From Collinsella aerofaciens (GTDB lineage Bacteria; Actinomycetota; Coriobacteriia; Coriobacteriales; Coriobacteriaceae), in the NCBI RefSeq assembly GCF_015553355.1, contig NZ_JADNGN010000006.1, positions 1-64,000 of the forward strand: a stretch of 64,000 nucleotides of DNA, in the 5' to 3' direction. The notes under the pieces are model-generated. The model worked only from the letters and a program-made list of their open reading frames with translations. It did no database searches and had not been told where the DNA came from. The translations under genes and the position numbers were made by a program. This document shows, one piece after another, positions 8,257 to 18,034 of the stretch (its first letter is position 1; every line of letters begins with the position of its first letter).

Positions 8257-11256
8257 ATGGTAAACGATTTGAGCAGTATAGACGAGCTCGAGCTGATGCC
8301 GCTGGGCGGAGGCTATATGGTGCGACGCGAACGCTTGATGAATGAGCTTATCGCCAAGGGCCGAAAGGCCGGCATCGTGGTTCTTTATGCGCCCGACGGG
8401 TTTGGGAAGACCTCGGTGTTGCTGCAGTACACCCATGAGGTTAAATGCGACCCGACGCGAGGCCCCGTGCGGATTATCGAGGCCGATCGCGCCACTGGGC
8501 GCGAGGTGTTTATGCAGCTCGAGGTGGTTACCGAAGAACTCAAAGACAAACCGCACTCCCTTATCGCGATTGATAATGTGCCAAACCTCGATCAGCACGA
8601 TACCGAAGACCTCATCGACAGGATTCGCGGCCTGCGCGCTATGGGGATAGGGGTCTTTATCTCCTGCCGTCCTTCAAATCGTCAGTTGATTCATGGGCTG
8701 GGCGATTCGGTTAAGATCAATGCGCAGATGCTCAAGGTGCATGCCTATGAGTATTCGGCGTGGGCATCGGCGTTTTCGATCAGCACATCGCTCGACTTCT
8801 ATCAGCTCACGCAGGGCGTGCCCGAGCTCGTTTCGGCATTGCAGACGGGTCTGTATGGCCAAGGCGACGTAGCCGGCCTGCTCGAAAACGAGATTGTCAA
8901 CGTATATGGCGCGGCACTTGCCGATCTGGCTTCGCTCGACAATAATGCGCTGTTTTGCGTGGCATGTCTCATGGTTTTGATGGGCGAGGGCAATATCGCA
9001 GAACTCGAGGCTTGCGGGGTGAGGCTGTCGATGGTCGACCAGTCCTACTTTGTACGTGACTACCCGATCTTTGGCTTGGATCCCGCCGAGCGGAGTTTTA
9101 CGTGTCTGGGCACGGAGGATAACGGACGCTTGCGCTTGCGTAAGTTGGTGGCCGAGGTTCGCCCCGAACTTGTTCCGAGGGCGGCCCGGATTTTGCTTAA
9201 GGCGGGCCGATGCGATGCGGCGATGGGCCTGGCAGACGCCTTTTTGGACCGTGAAGCGGTCCTTGAACTTGCTGGACAGTATGGGGTCGATCTTGCTCTG
9301 ACGGGGCACGGGGCCGATATCTGCCGAGCAGCGCTGGGCACGATCGATGCCGACGATCCGGCTCCAGAGCCAACGCCTGCCGAGGCGCTTGGCGTATATC
9401 TGGCAGCGGTCAGCGTGTCCAATACAAAGCTCGCTCGCTATATGGCATCGGTCGTCGAACGCGGGGGCGAACGGGCGGCCTGCGAAATAGACCCTGTTTC
9501 ATGGAGGGTGGCCCAGACACTGACGGCTGTTTGCTATGGGGACAACGGGCTTGGGCTTCCTACGAACCTGGCCGTGCCAGAAATAGAGACGTCCCATACC
9601 GCACTCGATATGTTGTCTGCGCATATCGAGGTCAAGCGGTGCCTGACCGAGCGGGGAGATGACGGCGGCGTTCTACAGCAGCTCAAAACGAGCAAGGCCT
9701 ACGATTGCGAGCTCGACATCGCGGGGATTGTTATACGGGCCGATAGCATGCTGGTGGAGCTCTTTGACGGGTCGTTTGCGGGAACCGACGAGCGCGACGA
9801 CGAGATGACGGTGGTGTGGGAGGCGCTCGACGTACGTGGGCTTAAGGCGATGGCTATCTGGGTGCGCATGGTGTTGGCGGCACGGCGGCTCCTTTCCGGC
9901 TTGCCGGTAACCGACGATGCGGCGTTCAACGAGCTCGATCGTTTTGCCGTGCGCATGCGCGACAACCAGATTCAGCTGTTTGGCCTGTTGCTAGAAGGTT
10001 GGCAGTCGCTGGCAGAGGGACGGCCGGTTAATGCAAAGTTCCGTGCGGTCCAAGTGCTTAAACTTGCCGAGGAGTCGATTGCGTACATGCGCGATAACGC
10101 ATTGCTGCTGGAGCGCGCAGCGTATCTGCGTAACACGTCGATGGTTTCGGTACGCGAGGAAGCGGAGCTACTCGATATAAGCCAGACGCAGGTTGGTGGC
10201 GCAGAAGCCTGGATGGTGGCGCTGCATTTGGCCTGTGCGGGCCGAGACAGCGACCTTGCGGCCTGGATGTCCATGAATCGTGCGGGGATTCTAGAGCCAT
10301 CGTATCGGCTCTTTGCGCGCCTTGCCATGCATTGTCTGGGCGAGCCGGCGGGCAGGATACGCAAGAAGCTTCCCGTGCGCGAGCTGTCGCGGTACTCGCT
10401 GCGCGACGATTTGGAAGGGGAGGGCGAGCGCCTGTTCCAGGCCGGCGAGGTTGAAGCCGTCGATACCATCGACCATATCGAGATTCGCATGTTTGGTGCG
10501 TTTCGTGCCGAGCGCGACGGGTTTCCCATCACGGATAAAATGTGGCGCCGCAAGAAGGCGGCGACGCTTGCCGAGCGGCTTGCACTGGGCATGGATGCGC
10601 TCGTCGATCGTGAGACGCTGGCCATGGAGCTGTGGCCCCATGCCGAGTTCAATAGCGCCCGCAACAACCTGTACTCGACGATATCGCGCTTGCGGTCGGC
10701 TTTGGGGCCGACGCCGGATGGCAAGTCGTGTGTGCTCATCCAAAATGAATGCATCGGACTCAACAGCGACTACGTCAAGACCGATGTACGGCTGTTCGAC
10801 CAGATAAGCCGCGAGGTTTTGGGAAATCGCACGGGTGCGCGCGGGCCCCATTTAGTTGAGCTGTGCCTTAAGATTGAGCAGCTTTATGCCGGACCGCTGT
10901 ATGTTCCCAATGGCTGTAATCCCACCTACTTTTTGCGCATGCGGCGCATTATGCAGTCAAAGTACATCGATTGCATGATTAAGGGAGCAAATGCCGCTCT
11001 AGAAGAAAACGATCTGCAGTCGGCGATTTGGCTGGCGGAGTCGGGGCTTCGACAGGAAACGGCGCGTGAGGATATGGTGCGCTGCGCCATGCGCGTCTAC
11101 AGTGCGGCGGGGCGGCGGCGCGATATCGTCGAGCTGTACAGCGGGCATATGCACCACCTGAGGGAGCAGGTCAATGGCGTGCCCGAGCCCGAGACGCGGC
11201 GTCTATACGAGCGCTTGGTGGAGGGGCGGCTCAATCGCGTGCTGGTCGAGCGATAA
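8257..11256 (+). CDS. Large SARP-family transcriptional regulator with N-terminal STAND NTPase
   Basis: 999 aa. Near residue 44 is a Walker A motif 'APDGFGKTS', followed by 'HSLIAIDNVPNL' as a Walker B-like strand and a 'FISCRPSNRQL' sensor segment, the layout of STAND NTPases of the MalT/AfsR kind. The middle third is helical, probably TPR-like. Near residue 740 a winged-helix plus BTAD (bacterial transcriptional activator) region begins: 'IEIRMFGAFRAERDG', 'LAMELWPHAEFNSARNNLYS', then helical repeats to the end. Order is NTPase - repeats - OmpR-like winged helix - BTAD. Likely an NTP-dependent activator; target and ligand are unknown. The start follows GAGGAGCGG. No neighbour is co-transcribed. 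Confidence 0.82.
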   Translation: MVNDLSSIDELELMPLGGGYMVRRERLMNELIAKGRKAGIVVLYAPDGFGKTSVLLQYTHEVKCDPTRGPVRIIEADRATGREVFMQLEVVTEELKDKPHSLIAIDNVPNLDQHDTEDLIDRIRGLRAMGIGVFISCRPSNRQLIHGLGDSVKINAQMLKVHAYEYSAWASAFSISTSLDFYQLTQGVPELVSALQTGLYGQGDVAGLLENEIVNVYGAALADLASLDNNALFCVACLMVLMGEGNIAELEACGVRLSMVDQSYFVRDYPIFGLDPAERSFTCLGTEDNGRLRLRKLVAEVRPELVPRAARILLKAGRCDAAMGLADAFLDREAVLELAGQYGVDLALTGHGADICRAALGTIDADDPAPEPTPAEALGVYLAAVSVSNTKLARYMASVVERGGERAACEIDPVSWRVAQTLTAVCYGDNGLGLPTNLAVPEIETSHTALDMLSAHIEVKRCLTERGDDGGVLQQLKTSKAYDCELDIAGIVIRADSMLVELFDGSFAGTDERDDEMTVVWEALDVRGLKAMAIWVRMVLAARRLLSGLPVTDDAAFNELDRFAVRMRDNQIQLFGLLLEGWQSLAEGRPVNAKFRAVQVLKLAEESIAYMRDNALLLERAAYLRNTSMVSVREEAELLDISQTQVGGAEAWMVALHLACAGRDSDLAAWMSMNRAGILEPSYRLFARLAMHCLGEPAGRIRKKLPVRELSRYSLRDDLEGEGERLFQAGEVEAVDTIDHIEIRMFGAFRAERDGFPITDKMWRRKKAATLAERLALGMDALVDRETLAMELWPHAEFNSARNNLYSTISRLRSALGPTPDGKSCVLIQNECIGLNSDYVKTDVRLFDQISREVLGNRTGARGPHLVELCLKIEQLYAGPLYVPNGCNPTYFLRMRRIMQSKYIDCMIKGANAALEENDLQSAIWLAESGLRQETAREDMVRCAMRVYSAAGRRRDIVELYSGHMHHLREQVNGVPEPETRRLYERLVEGRLNRVLVER

Positions 11257-11290
11257 AAAACGGGCGCCCGAAGTACTTGGGCACCCGTAA
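11257..11290. terminator. Bidirectional terminator hairpin
   Basis: CGGGCGCCC-GAAGTACTT-GGGCACCCG stem preceded by AAAAAA (a U-run on the minus strand) and lying between convergent genes. It best serves the minus-strand yhbY gene but may stop both. Confidence 0.65.
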
Positions 11291-11325
11291 GCTTGCTATG
11301 TGTTGGATCGCCGGATCATTGGTTC

Positions 11326-11625
11326 TTAGACGAGCTTGATCTTCTCGATGTCCTTGCGCGAGGACTCGCGATACAGTGAGAACTTGCGGCCGATGACCTG
11401 GACGACCTCGGCGTGGCAACGCTCAGCGAGCTCTTCGGCGGCCTCGCGGGCGGAAAGACTGGAGCCATCGAGCACGGAGCACTTAACGAGCTCGTGCTTC
11501 TCCAGATAGGCGACCGTCTGCTCGACGGTGCCCTCGTTGACATCGGACTTGCCGATGATGATGGCGGGGTTGAGGTGATGGGCCATGCTGCGAAGCTGCT
11601 TGACCTGTGCTCCTGTCAGTGCCAT
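11326..11625 (-). CDS. yhbY: YhbY-family RNA-binding protein (CRM domain)
   Basis: 99 aa, the usual size. One CRM domain: 'LTGAQVKQLRSMAHHLNPAI' then 'IIGKSDVNEGTVEQTVAYLE', 'HELVKCSVL', and the end 'VVQVIGRKFSLYRESS' with the conserved GRxxxLYR motif. These proteins associate with pre-50S ribosomal subunits and help assembly. The start at 11625 is preceded by GAAAGCGAG. Monocistronic on the minus strand. Confidence 0.92.
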   Translation of the reverse strand: MALTGAQVKQLRSMAHHLNPAIIIGKSDVNEGTVEQTVAYLEKHELVKCSVLDGSSLSAREAAEELAERCHAEVVQVIGRKFSLYRESSRKDIEKIKLV

Positions 11626-11783
11626 GGGTTCTCGCTTTCTATGTATGGGGCGCCCCGCAATGGGGCCTTAATCTACGTGAGCTGTCCCACGATAGCGCAG
11701 GAACGGCGCGGTGTGGAGCGCGTTTGCCCAGTTCAAAAAGAATGCGGATGCCGAGTGAGTGGGCGGTGCGGGCTGCGAACAGA

Positions 11784-12671
11784 CTACGAGCGGGGTGCAG
11801 AGACCGGCTCCCATGCAATAAACGCCCAACGGACCTTGCGGACGTGGTCGAGTATATAGCGTCCCTGCGGCACACCCTTGGAGCCCGGCTCACCGGCATG
11901 GGGATTCTCAATCATGTGTTGAGCGATATAGTCGCGCAGGCGGTCGATCTTATCCTCGTTGCCATGTTCGAGCATGCGAGAAAAGTCTGCCACGCCCGCC
12001 TCGAGACTATCGAAGGTGTCGCGGCGGGGCGATTCAAAGTATGTAACCTGTGGCAGCGCACCCATCTGAATAAGAATGTTAAAGGCATACACAAAACCAT
12101 TACTGCAGGTAACCGAGGCACCGATAGCGTTCATCAAGTGCAGATCATAGCGCGGGCTGGAGTTGGCGACCATCGTGACAGCACAACGCCGACGAGCCGT
12201 ACGGTCAAGCTTGGCAAGCGCACCTTTTAGATTGGTCGTCGTAACCGACCGACTGGCAAAGGCAATATCCACCGCTTTCGCGACCGGTCCAACCAAATCC
12301 CAATCATCATCCCAAGCAAGCTCAAGCGGCGTAATAAGATCTTCGAGCCCGTAATACTCAATGCCGGCATCAAGCGTGCCCAACATGGCAGGGGAGAAAT
12401 CAGCCGCAATCACGGAATGCCCAGCCTGAGCAAGCGGAATAGCAATCGACCCAGCCCCACACCCCATATCAAGCACCGACTCACCAGGCTTCAACGCCAA
12501 CAGCTTTATAAAATCCCGAGCATAAGGGGCAGTCTCCAACGGCCGAAAATGCCGAGCCCGCTTATCCCATTCAAAAGAATCATCAGCCCGATGCCGAGCG
12601 GCCTGCAGACGCATCCATTCGCCATTCCAATCCGCAGAAAGCAGCTCAGAACGAGAATCCCCATCAACCAC
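11784..12671 (-). CDS. Class I SAM-dependent methyltransferase
   Basis: 295 aa from the GTG at 12671, chosen because TAGGAGG lies 7 bases upstream; the longer open frame starting upstream has no site and a Trp/Leu-rich non-homologous N-terminus. Motif I 'VLDMGCGAGSIAIPLAQAGH' near residue 75 and motif II 'VIAADFSPAML' define the Rossmann SAM site. The middle ('AFASRSVTTTNLKGALAKLD') and C-terminal part are typical of the Collinsella/Eggerthella-type small-molecule methyltransferases, but the substrate is unknown. Flanked downstream by yhbY and upstream by a large inverted repeat. Confidence 0.82.
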   Translation of the reverse strand: MVDGDSRSELLSADWNGEWMRLQAARHRADDSFEWDKRARHFRPLETAPYARDFIKLLALKPGESVLDMGCGAGSIAIPLAQAGHSVIAADFSPAMLGTLDAGIEYYGLEDLITPLELAWDDDWDLVGPVAKAVDIAFASRSVTTTNLKGALAKLDRTARRRCAVTMVANSSPRYDLHLMNAIGASVTCSNGFVYAFNILIQMGALPQVTYFESPRRDTFDSLEAGVADFSRMLEHGNEDKIDRLRDYIAQHMIENPHAGEPGSKGVPQGRYILDHVRKVRWAFIAWEPVSAPRS

Positions 12672-12839
12672 GGGCCAACCTCCTAGCAACAAAAAAGCGA
12701 CTCCCCGCAAAAAGAAGAGCCGCAACCAGCATATATCAGAAAAAGAACCGTTCCAACGCCAAACCACCGCACCAGTCAAGTGGTGCAGGAGCGAAGCGAC
12801 TGCAACCGGGATAGAACCCAACCGAGGTCCCGTTGTGCG

Positions 12840-12973
12840 GGAGCCCCGGGGAGGGCAAATATATAAGGTCGATCGCGAGTTCCGCACGAGCCGGAGAGCA
12901 CTTAATGTGCTCTCCGTGCGAGTCAGGACTGTTCGAGCAGGCGACCTTATATATTTGCCCTCCCCGGGGCTCC
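12840..12973. repeat. 134-bp element with 32-bp perfect terminal inverted repeats
   Basis: Arms at 12840-12871 and 12942-12973 are perfect reverse complements (outer end GGAGCCCCGGGGAGGG, inner AAATATATAAGGTCG). The 70-bp interior has its own 10-bp hairpin (CGGAGAGCAC / GTGCTCTCCG, 12892-12916). It fills part of the 319-bp gap between the methyltransferase and the UPF0210 gene, both on the minus strand. It could be a miniature transposable element or a very strong structured terminator; nothing here codes. Confidence 0.85.
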
Positions 12974-12990
12974 TCGCCAGTTCCCCTCAG

Positions 12991-14355
12991 CTAGTTCTTC
13001 AGCGAGTTCAGCGGCGCCGGGAAGCGTCCACCGCGGTGGGCAAGCACGGTGCCGGCGTTGGGGTTCACCGGCATGATGGGCGCACGGCCGAACAGGCCGC
13101 CGTACTCGACGCAGTCGCCCACGCCCTTGCCGATGGCAGGAATCACGCGGACGGCCGTGGTCTTGTTGTTGATGACGCCGATGGCCATCTCGTCGGCGAT
13201 GATGCCGGCGATGGTCTCGACCGGGGTATCGCCGGGGATGGCGATCATGTCCAGGCCAACGGAGCACACGCAGGTCATGGCCTCGAGCTTCTCGAGCGAA
13301 AGCGCGCCGGCTTCGACGGCGGCGATCATGCCGGCGTCCTCGGACACGGGGATGAAAGCGCCGGAGAGACCGCCCACGCTGGAGCTGGCCATGACGCCGC
13401 CCTTCTTGACGGCATCGTTGAGCATGGCGAGCGCGCAGGTCGTGCCGGGGCCACCGCAGGTGCCCACGCCGATGATCTCGAGGATGCGGGCAACGGAGTC
13501 GCCGATGGCAGGCGTGGGAGCCAGCGACAGGTCGACAATGCCTTTCTCGACACCCAGACGGCGGGCTGCCTCACGGCTCATGAGCTCGCCGGCGCGGGTG
13601 ATCTTAAAGGCGGTCTGCTTGATTTTCTCGGCAACCTCCATCATCGAGGCGGAGTCGGGGAGCGTCTCCAAGGCAGCAGCCATAACGCCGGGGCCCGAGA
13701 CGCCAACGTTGATGACGGCGTCGGCCTCGCCACCGCCGTGGACGGCGCCCGCCATAAACGGGGAGTCCTCGACCATGTTGGCAAAGCAGACAAACTTGGA
13801 GGCGCCAACGGAATCCTGGTCGGCCGTGAGTTTGGCGGCATCGATGATGGTCTGGGCGGCCATGAGCACGGCATCCATGTTGATACCGGCGCGCAGGCTG
13901 GCGACGTTTACGCTGGAGCAGACGCGGCTCGTGGTGGCGAGCGCCTGGGGGATGGACTGGATGACGCGGCGGTCGGCGTCACCGATGCCCTTCTGGACGA
14001 GTGCGGAGAAGCCGCCCAGGTAATCGATACCGAGCGTCTCGGCCGCGCGGTCGAGGGCATGCGCGATGGGGGTGAGGTCCTCATCCTTGCAGCACGCGGC
14101 GATCTGGGCCACCGGGGTGACGGAAACGCGCTTGTTGACGATGGGGATACCGTACTCGCGCTCGAGGTTCTCGGCGGTCTCGACCAGATGCTCAGCCGTG
14201 TGCGTCACGTGGTCGTAGATCTTCGTGCACATGCGGTCGAGGTTCTCGTCACCGCAACCCATGAGCGAAACACCCATGGTGATGGTCCTGATGTCGAGGT
14301 TCTGCTCCTCAACCATGCCGCGGGTTTCCGCGATTTCTGCGGGCGTGATCGCCAT
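12991..14355 (-). CDS. UPF0210 / PFL-family protein
   Basis: 454 aa from the ATG at 14355 (AGGAG 7 bases upstream). Long glycine-rich stretches mark this family of unknown biochemical function: '[17 protein letters not shown]', '[16 protein letters not shown]', '[20 protein letters not shown]', '[19 protein letters not shown]' and the C-terminal 'GRAPIMPVN'. Cytosolic, no signal peptide. In many genomes the family sits beside an ACT-domain protein (UPF0237), which is absent here. Located downstream of metH on the same strand but separated by a hairpin, so probably a separate unit. Confidence 0.9.
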   Translation of the reverse strand: MAITPAEIAETRGMVEEQNLDIRTITMGVSLMGCGDENLDRMCTKIYDHVTHTAEHLVETAENLEREYGIPIVNKRVSVTPVAQIAACCKDEDLTPIAHALDRAAETLGIDYLGGFSALVQKGIGDADRRVIQSIPQALATTSRVCSSVNVASLRAGINMDAVLMAAQTIIDAAKLTADQDSVGASKFVCFANMVEDSPFMAGAVHGGGEADAVINVGVSGPGVMAAALETLPDSASMMEVAEKIKQTAFKITRAGELMSREAARRLGVEKGIVDLSLAPTPAIGDSVARILEIIGVGTCGGPGTTCALAMLNDAVKKGGVMASSSVGGLSGAFIPVSEDAGMIAAVEAGALSLEKLEAMTCVCSVGLDMIAIPGDTPVETIAGIIADEMAIGVINNKTTAVRVIPAIGKGVGDCVEYGGLFGRAPIMPVNPNAGTVLAHRGGRFPAPLNSLKN

Positions 14356-14400
14356 CCTTGCGCTCCTATCTGCCAAAACGAGCATAGTCTTATCTATTCT

Positions 14401-14439
14401 AACGTGCCGCACGTGCCAAGTGGCGCGTGCGGCACGTTT
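14401..14439. terminator. Hairpin between metH and the UPF0210 gene
   Basis: 13-bp perfect stem AACGTGCCGCACG / CGTGCGGCACGTT with an 11-base loop, just after the metH stop on the minus strand. There is no T-run on that strand, but TTTT follows on the plus strand. Confidence 0.55.
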
Positions 14440-14463
14440 TGGTGCTCGGTTATTTCCGTTGTG

Positions 14464-17037
14464 TTACTGCCCAAAGACCTCTTCGGCGATACGAGCGCTC
14501 TCGGCGGCGTCCTTGGCGTAGTAGTCAGCGCCGATCTGCTTGGCGTATTCGGGGGTGAGCACGGCGCCGCCTACGATGATCTTGACGCCCGGCACCTCGG
14601 CATGAAGCAACTTGATGGTCTCCTCCATGGCGACGACCGTGGTAGTCATAAGCGCCGAGAGGCCGACGAGCTTAATGTCACGCTCCTGCACGGTCTTGAG
14701 CACCTCTTGCGGGTCGACGTCGCGGCCTAGGTCAAAGACGGTGTAGCCGTAGTTGTCGAGCAGCATTTTGACGATGTTCTTGCCAATATCGTGGATGTCG
14801 CCCTTGACGGTGGCCACGCAGATCTTGCCCTTGTCGGCAATCTCGCCGGCGGGCATCAGGCGCTTGATGGTGTCGAAGCCCACGCGTGCGGCCTCGGCCG
14901 ATGCCATGAGCTGCGGCAAGAAAAACTTTCCCTGGTCAAAGAGGACGCCAACCTCGTCGAGGGCGGGGATAAAGTGATTGTTGATGAGGTCCATGGCGTC
15001 GTGGTCTGCCAGTAGACGCTCGGTCTCGGCAGCGATCTCGCCTTTGCGACCCGAGACGACCATGCGACGAATCGGGTCGTCGTTGCCGTCGGCGCCGGCG
15101 GTGCCCGCGGCAGGCGCGGCATCACTCGATGCGGCCTGAGCTGCTGCCGGGTTTGCGGCGATCTTGTACGGATCGGTCCAGTCGGCGTAGCGCTCGATGT
15201 ATCCGGTCGAGCCCTCGTCCTCAACGCTCAGGACGCGATAGCTGTAGACGGTATCCATAAAGCGCTTGGAGCCCGGGTTCATGATGGGGGCGTCCAGACC
15301 CGCGCCAAAAGCGGCGGCCAAAAAGACCGAGCCCAGCAGCGGGCGGGCAGGCAGGCCAAAGCTGATGTTCGACACGCCGAGCGCGCACTTGACGCCCAGA
15401 CGCTCCTTGCACAGGGACATGGCGCGCAGGATCTGCTCGGCCTGGCGTTGATTGGTCGAGGCGGTCATGACCAGGCAGTCGATGAGGATGCGGTCCGGGC
15501 CGATGCCGTAACGGGCAGCCTCGGCCACGATGTGCTCGGCGATGGCGAAGCGAGCCTCGGCGGTATCGGGGATGCCGCCTTCGTCGAGCGTAAGGCCGAC
15601 AACGTTGGTGCCGTAGTGGGCGACCAGCGGAAAGATCTCATCCATGATCTGCTGCTTGCCATTGACCGAGTTGATGATGGGCTTGCCGGCGTAGCGGCGC
15701 ACGGCGGCCTCGACGGCTGCGGGGTCGGTGGAGTCGATCTGCAGCGGCAGCAACGTGGAGCCCTGGAGCTGCTCGGTGGCCTGTTGGATGATCTTGACCT
15801 CGTCGATCTCGGGCAGGCCCACGTTAACGTCCAGGATGTCGGCGCCCTGTTCCTGCTGGCTGATACCCTGGCTCACGACGTAGTCCAGGTCGCCGTCGCG
15901 CAGGGCCTGCTGCAGGCGCTTTTTGCCGGTGGGGTTGATGCGCTCGCCGATGACGGCGATCTTGTGGCCGTCGCAGGGAAGGTCCACGACCGTTTGGGCG
16001 CTCGTGACCGACATGCTGGGCTTGCGGCGGCGCGGGCTGGGCGTGTGGTTATCGATAAGCGTGCGCAAGGCCGCCATGTGCGCCGGCGTGGTGCCGCAGC
16101 AGCCGCCCACGACGCTCACGCCGTCGGCGATCATGCCGGCGACGGCTTCGGCGTATTCGGGGGCCTGGATATCAAAGACGGTATTGCCGTCATCGTCCAC
16201 GTGGGGCAGTCCCGCGTTGGCTTGCACCATAATGGGCTTGTCGGTAACGGTGAGCATACGCGCGGCGAGTCCTCGGAGCTCGGCCGGTCCTTGGCTGCAG
16301 TTGATGCCCAAAACGTCGGCGCCAATGGCATCGAGCGTGATGGCGGCAACCTCGGGACTCGTGCCCAGGAAGGTGCGACCGTCTTCCTCAAAGGTCATGG
16401 TGGCAAAGACGGGCAGGTCGGAGTTCTCGCGGCAGGCGAGGACCGCCGCCTTGATCTCGGCAAGGTCAGTCATGGTCTCGATAATAAAGAGGTCCACGCC
16501 CGCATCGACGCCGGCACGCACTTCCTCGGCAAAGAGGTTGTAGGCCTCGTCGAAGCTGAGGGTACCCAAGGGGCGAAGCAGCGCGCCGATGGGGCCGATG
16601 TCACCGGCGACGTAGCGGGCGCCGGCCTCGCGGGCACAGGCGACGGCCGCGGCAAAGACGTCTGCCACGGTGGCGGCACCGTCGAGCTTGTGGGCGTTGG
16701 CGCCAAAGGTGTTGGCGGTGATCACGTCGCAGCCGGCCTCGACATATTGACGTTGGATATCGGTGATAACCTGGGGTTCCTCAAAGTTGAGCAGCTCGGG
16801 CAGGGCGCCCGCCTTCATGCCAGCGGCCTGCAACATGGTGCCCATGCCGCCGTCGAACAGCAGGTGTCCCGTGCCCTCGATGGCCGCACGCAGGCGATCG
16901 TCCTTAATGCGCAGATCGTCGATCGTGCGCGTCTTGTACGTGGCACCGTTGCGACGTGCGGCATCAACGGGTGCCGCCAATGCAGTGCCGTCAGAATCAT
17001 GAGTGATAAGTATGTTTGAGCTATTCGCCATGTGCAT
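14464..17037 (-). CDS. metH: Cobalamin-dependent methionine synthase, lacking reactivation domain
   Basis: 857 aa. Domain order: homocysteine-binding barrel (about 60-360) with zinc cysteines in 'GINCSQGP' near 244 and 'GGCCGTTP' near 309; methyltetrahydrofolate (pterin) barrel (about 375-640, 'IGERINPTGKKRLQ'); cap and B12 domain (about 690-857) with the lower-ligand His in 'DIHDIGKNIV' near 748. The C-terminal SAM-dependent reactivation domain of the 1200-aa E. coli type is missing; a separate gene at 19267-20058 supplies it. The start (17037, or ATG 17031) lies inside the end of the restriction gene with no clear ribosome-binding site, and about 55 N-terminal residues precede the conserved barrel. 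The end of the reading frame therefore appears to have been remodelled by the insertion upstream. Confidence 0.93.
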   Translation of the reverse strand: MHMANSSNILITHDSDGTALAAPVDAARRNGATYKTRTIDDLRIKDDRLRAAIEGTGHLLFDGGMGTMLQAAGMKAGALPELLNFEEPQVITDIQRQYVEAGCDVITANTFGANAHKLDGAATVADVFAAAVACAREAGARYVAGDIGPIGALLRPLGTLSFDEAYNLFAEEVRAGVDAGVDLFIIETMTDLAEIKAAVLACRENSDLPVFATMTFEEDGRTFLGTSPEVAAITLDAIGADVLGINCSQGPAELRGLAARMLTVTDKPIMVQANAGLPHVDDDGNTVFDIQAPEYAEAVAGMIADGVSVVGGCCGTTPAHMAALRTLIDNHTPSPRRRKPSMSVTSAQTVVDLPCDGHKIAVIGERINPTGKKRLQQALRDGDLDYVVSQGISQQEQGADILDVNVGLPEIDEVKIIQQATEQLQGSTLLPLQIDSTDPAAVEAAVRRYAGKPIINSVNGKQQIMDEIFPLVAHYGTNVVGLTLDEGGIPDTAEARFAIAEHIVAEAARYGIGPDRILIDCLVMTASTNQRQAEQILRAMSLCKERLGVKCALGVSNISFGLPARPLLGSVFLAAAFGAGLDAPIMNPGSKRFMDTVYSYRVLSVEDEGSTGYIERYADWTDPYKIAANPAAAQAASSDAAPAAGTAGADGNDDPIRRMVVSGRKGEIAAETERLLADHDAMDLINNHFIPALDEVGVLFDQGKFFLPQLMASAEAARVGFDTIKRLMPAGEIADKGKICVATVKGDIHDIGKNIVKMLLDNYGYTVFDLGRDVDPQEVLKTVQERDIKLVGLSALMTTTVVAMEETIKLLHAEVPGVKIIVGGAVLTPEYAKQIGADYYAKDAAESARIAEEVFGQ

Positions 17038-18034
17038 CCATTTCGTCTAGAGCCCACTGAGGAATTTCTATTTGAAGAGATTTGTCGGGCTCGATATCTT
17101 CGATTCGCTTGTTGTAGTGGGCAAGAAGCCGTGCGACATTTAATCGAATTAGGCCTCGCTTGTAGAACGATAACTCTTCAATATTGATGCCGATAAACGA
17201 TTCGAGCGCGATAACCTGTACGCGATTGCCGAGTCCCTCACTTTCGAACAGTCCGTAAGCGAAGGAAACTTTATCGTGGGGGACAACGACGATGGGCCGA
17301 ATGCCATTTCGAATGTTATCTCGGCATCGATCGGTCAATTTGGCCATTGGCGATACAGTCACATGAAATGCAGCATCATTGATTTGGAAATCGCCAGAAC
17401 GGTCTGTCTGCTGGTCGGCGGCGTTTGAGTTGTCCTTTCCGATTTCTATGGTTGGAAATAACATCTCAAGTTTTGCACCTACCAGGTGCTGTGCGACGGT
17501 ACCCGTTGGCTTATCGGACCGTAGGCTTGCTTCGGCTAGGATATCATCGACAATGACAGAAATTGGTTTTTGAAGATCGATTTCGACTTTGATTCTCTGC
17601 CGGTTAAAGAAATCGACCTGGATTCGCTCGACGAAGAAATTGGCGATTGCATTCGCAGCTTCAAGACGAGTGTCTTCGCAAATGTCACTGGGTAGGGCAG
17701 AGTTGATAATTGTGGCAAGCTCAAGCGCCATCGGGAGTGTGCCGCGTGAGGTTCTGCCGCCCTCTGACGCGAAGGCACGCGTTTCCCCATGTCTGGCTAA
17801 AACTGTTTTGATGCATGCTCCACTTAGGCCTCGTACTTGGCTCCCCTTGTCCGATTGCACATAATCGTCGGTGAGCGGAAAACGGTTTTGCAGCAGCTCG
17901 CTTATGCCTATGCCAACCGCCATAACGTTACGGTTGACATTGCCTCGCTTGTTGCGCTTGGATTCGTACCAGAGTTCAATGGCATCCAAGATACCTTTAT
18001 CGGGCTCGCTCAAGGAGCAATTGGTCATTTCCAT
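17021..18034 (-). CDS. Predicted type II restriction endonuclease (DUF4928-like)
   Basis: 337 aa, encoded immediately after and overlapping a cytosine-5 methyltransferase, the standard arrangement for a type II restriction partner. I recognise it as DUF4928-like, a family seen next to such methyltransferases. A possible PD-(D/E)xK-like core is the acidic run before 'GDFQINDAAFHVTVSP' near residue 215, with 'GAKLEMLFPTIEIG' before it; this is weak. The ATG at 18034 follows ACGGAGTG and overlaps the methyltransferase end by 38 bases, so translation is coupled. The gene ends 17 bases inside metH. The region is visibly lower in GC than its neighbours, which supports transfer. Confidence 0.68.
   Translation of the reverse strand: MEMTNCSLSEPDKGILDAIELWYESKRNKRGNVNRNVMAVGIGISELLQNRFPLTDDYVQSDKGSQVRGLSGACIKTVLARHGETRAFASEGGRTSRGTLPMALELATIINSALPSDICEDTRLEAANAIANFFVERIQVDFFNRQRIKVEIDLQKPISVIVDDILAEASLRSDKPTGTVAQHLVGAKLEMLFPTIEIGKDNSNAADQQTDRSGDFQINDAAFHVTVSPMAKLTDRCRDNIRNGIRPIVVVPHDKVSFAYGLFESEGLGNRVQVIALESFIGINIEELSFYKRGLIRLNVARLLAHYNKRIEDIEPDKSLQIEIPQWALDEMDAHGE

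Noticed and set aside
12835-14730. 631-codon open frame on the plus strand
   Set aside because: It is the antisense of the UPF0210 gene and the end of metH; its His/Gly/Asp-rich composition is typical of GC-rich shadow frames and it crosses the large inverted repeat.
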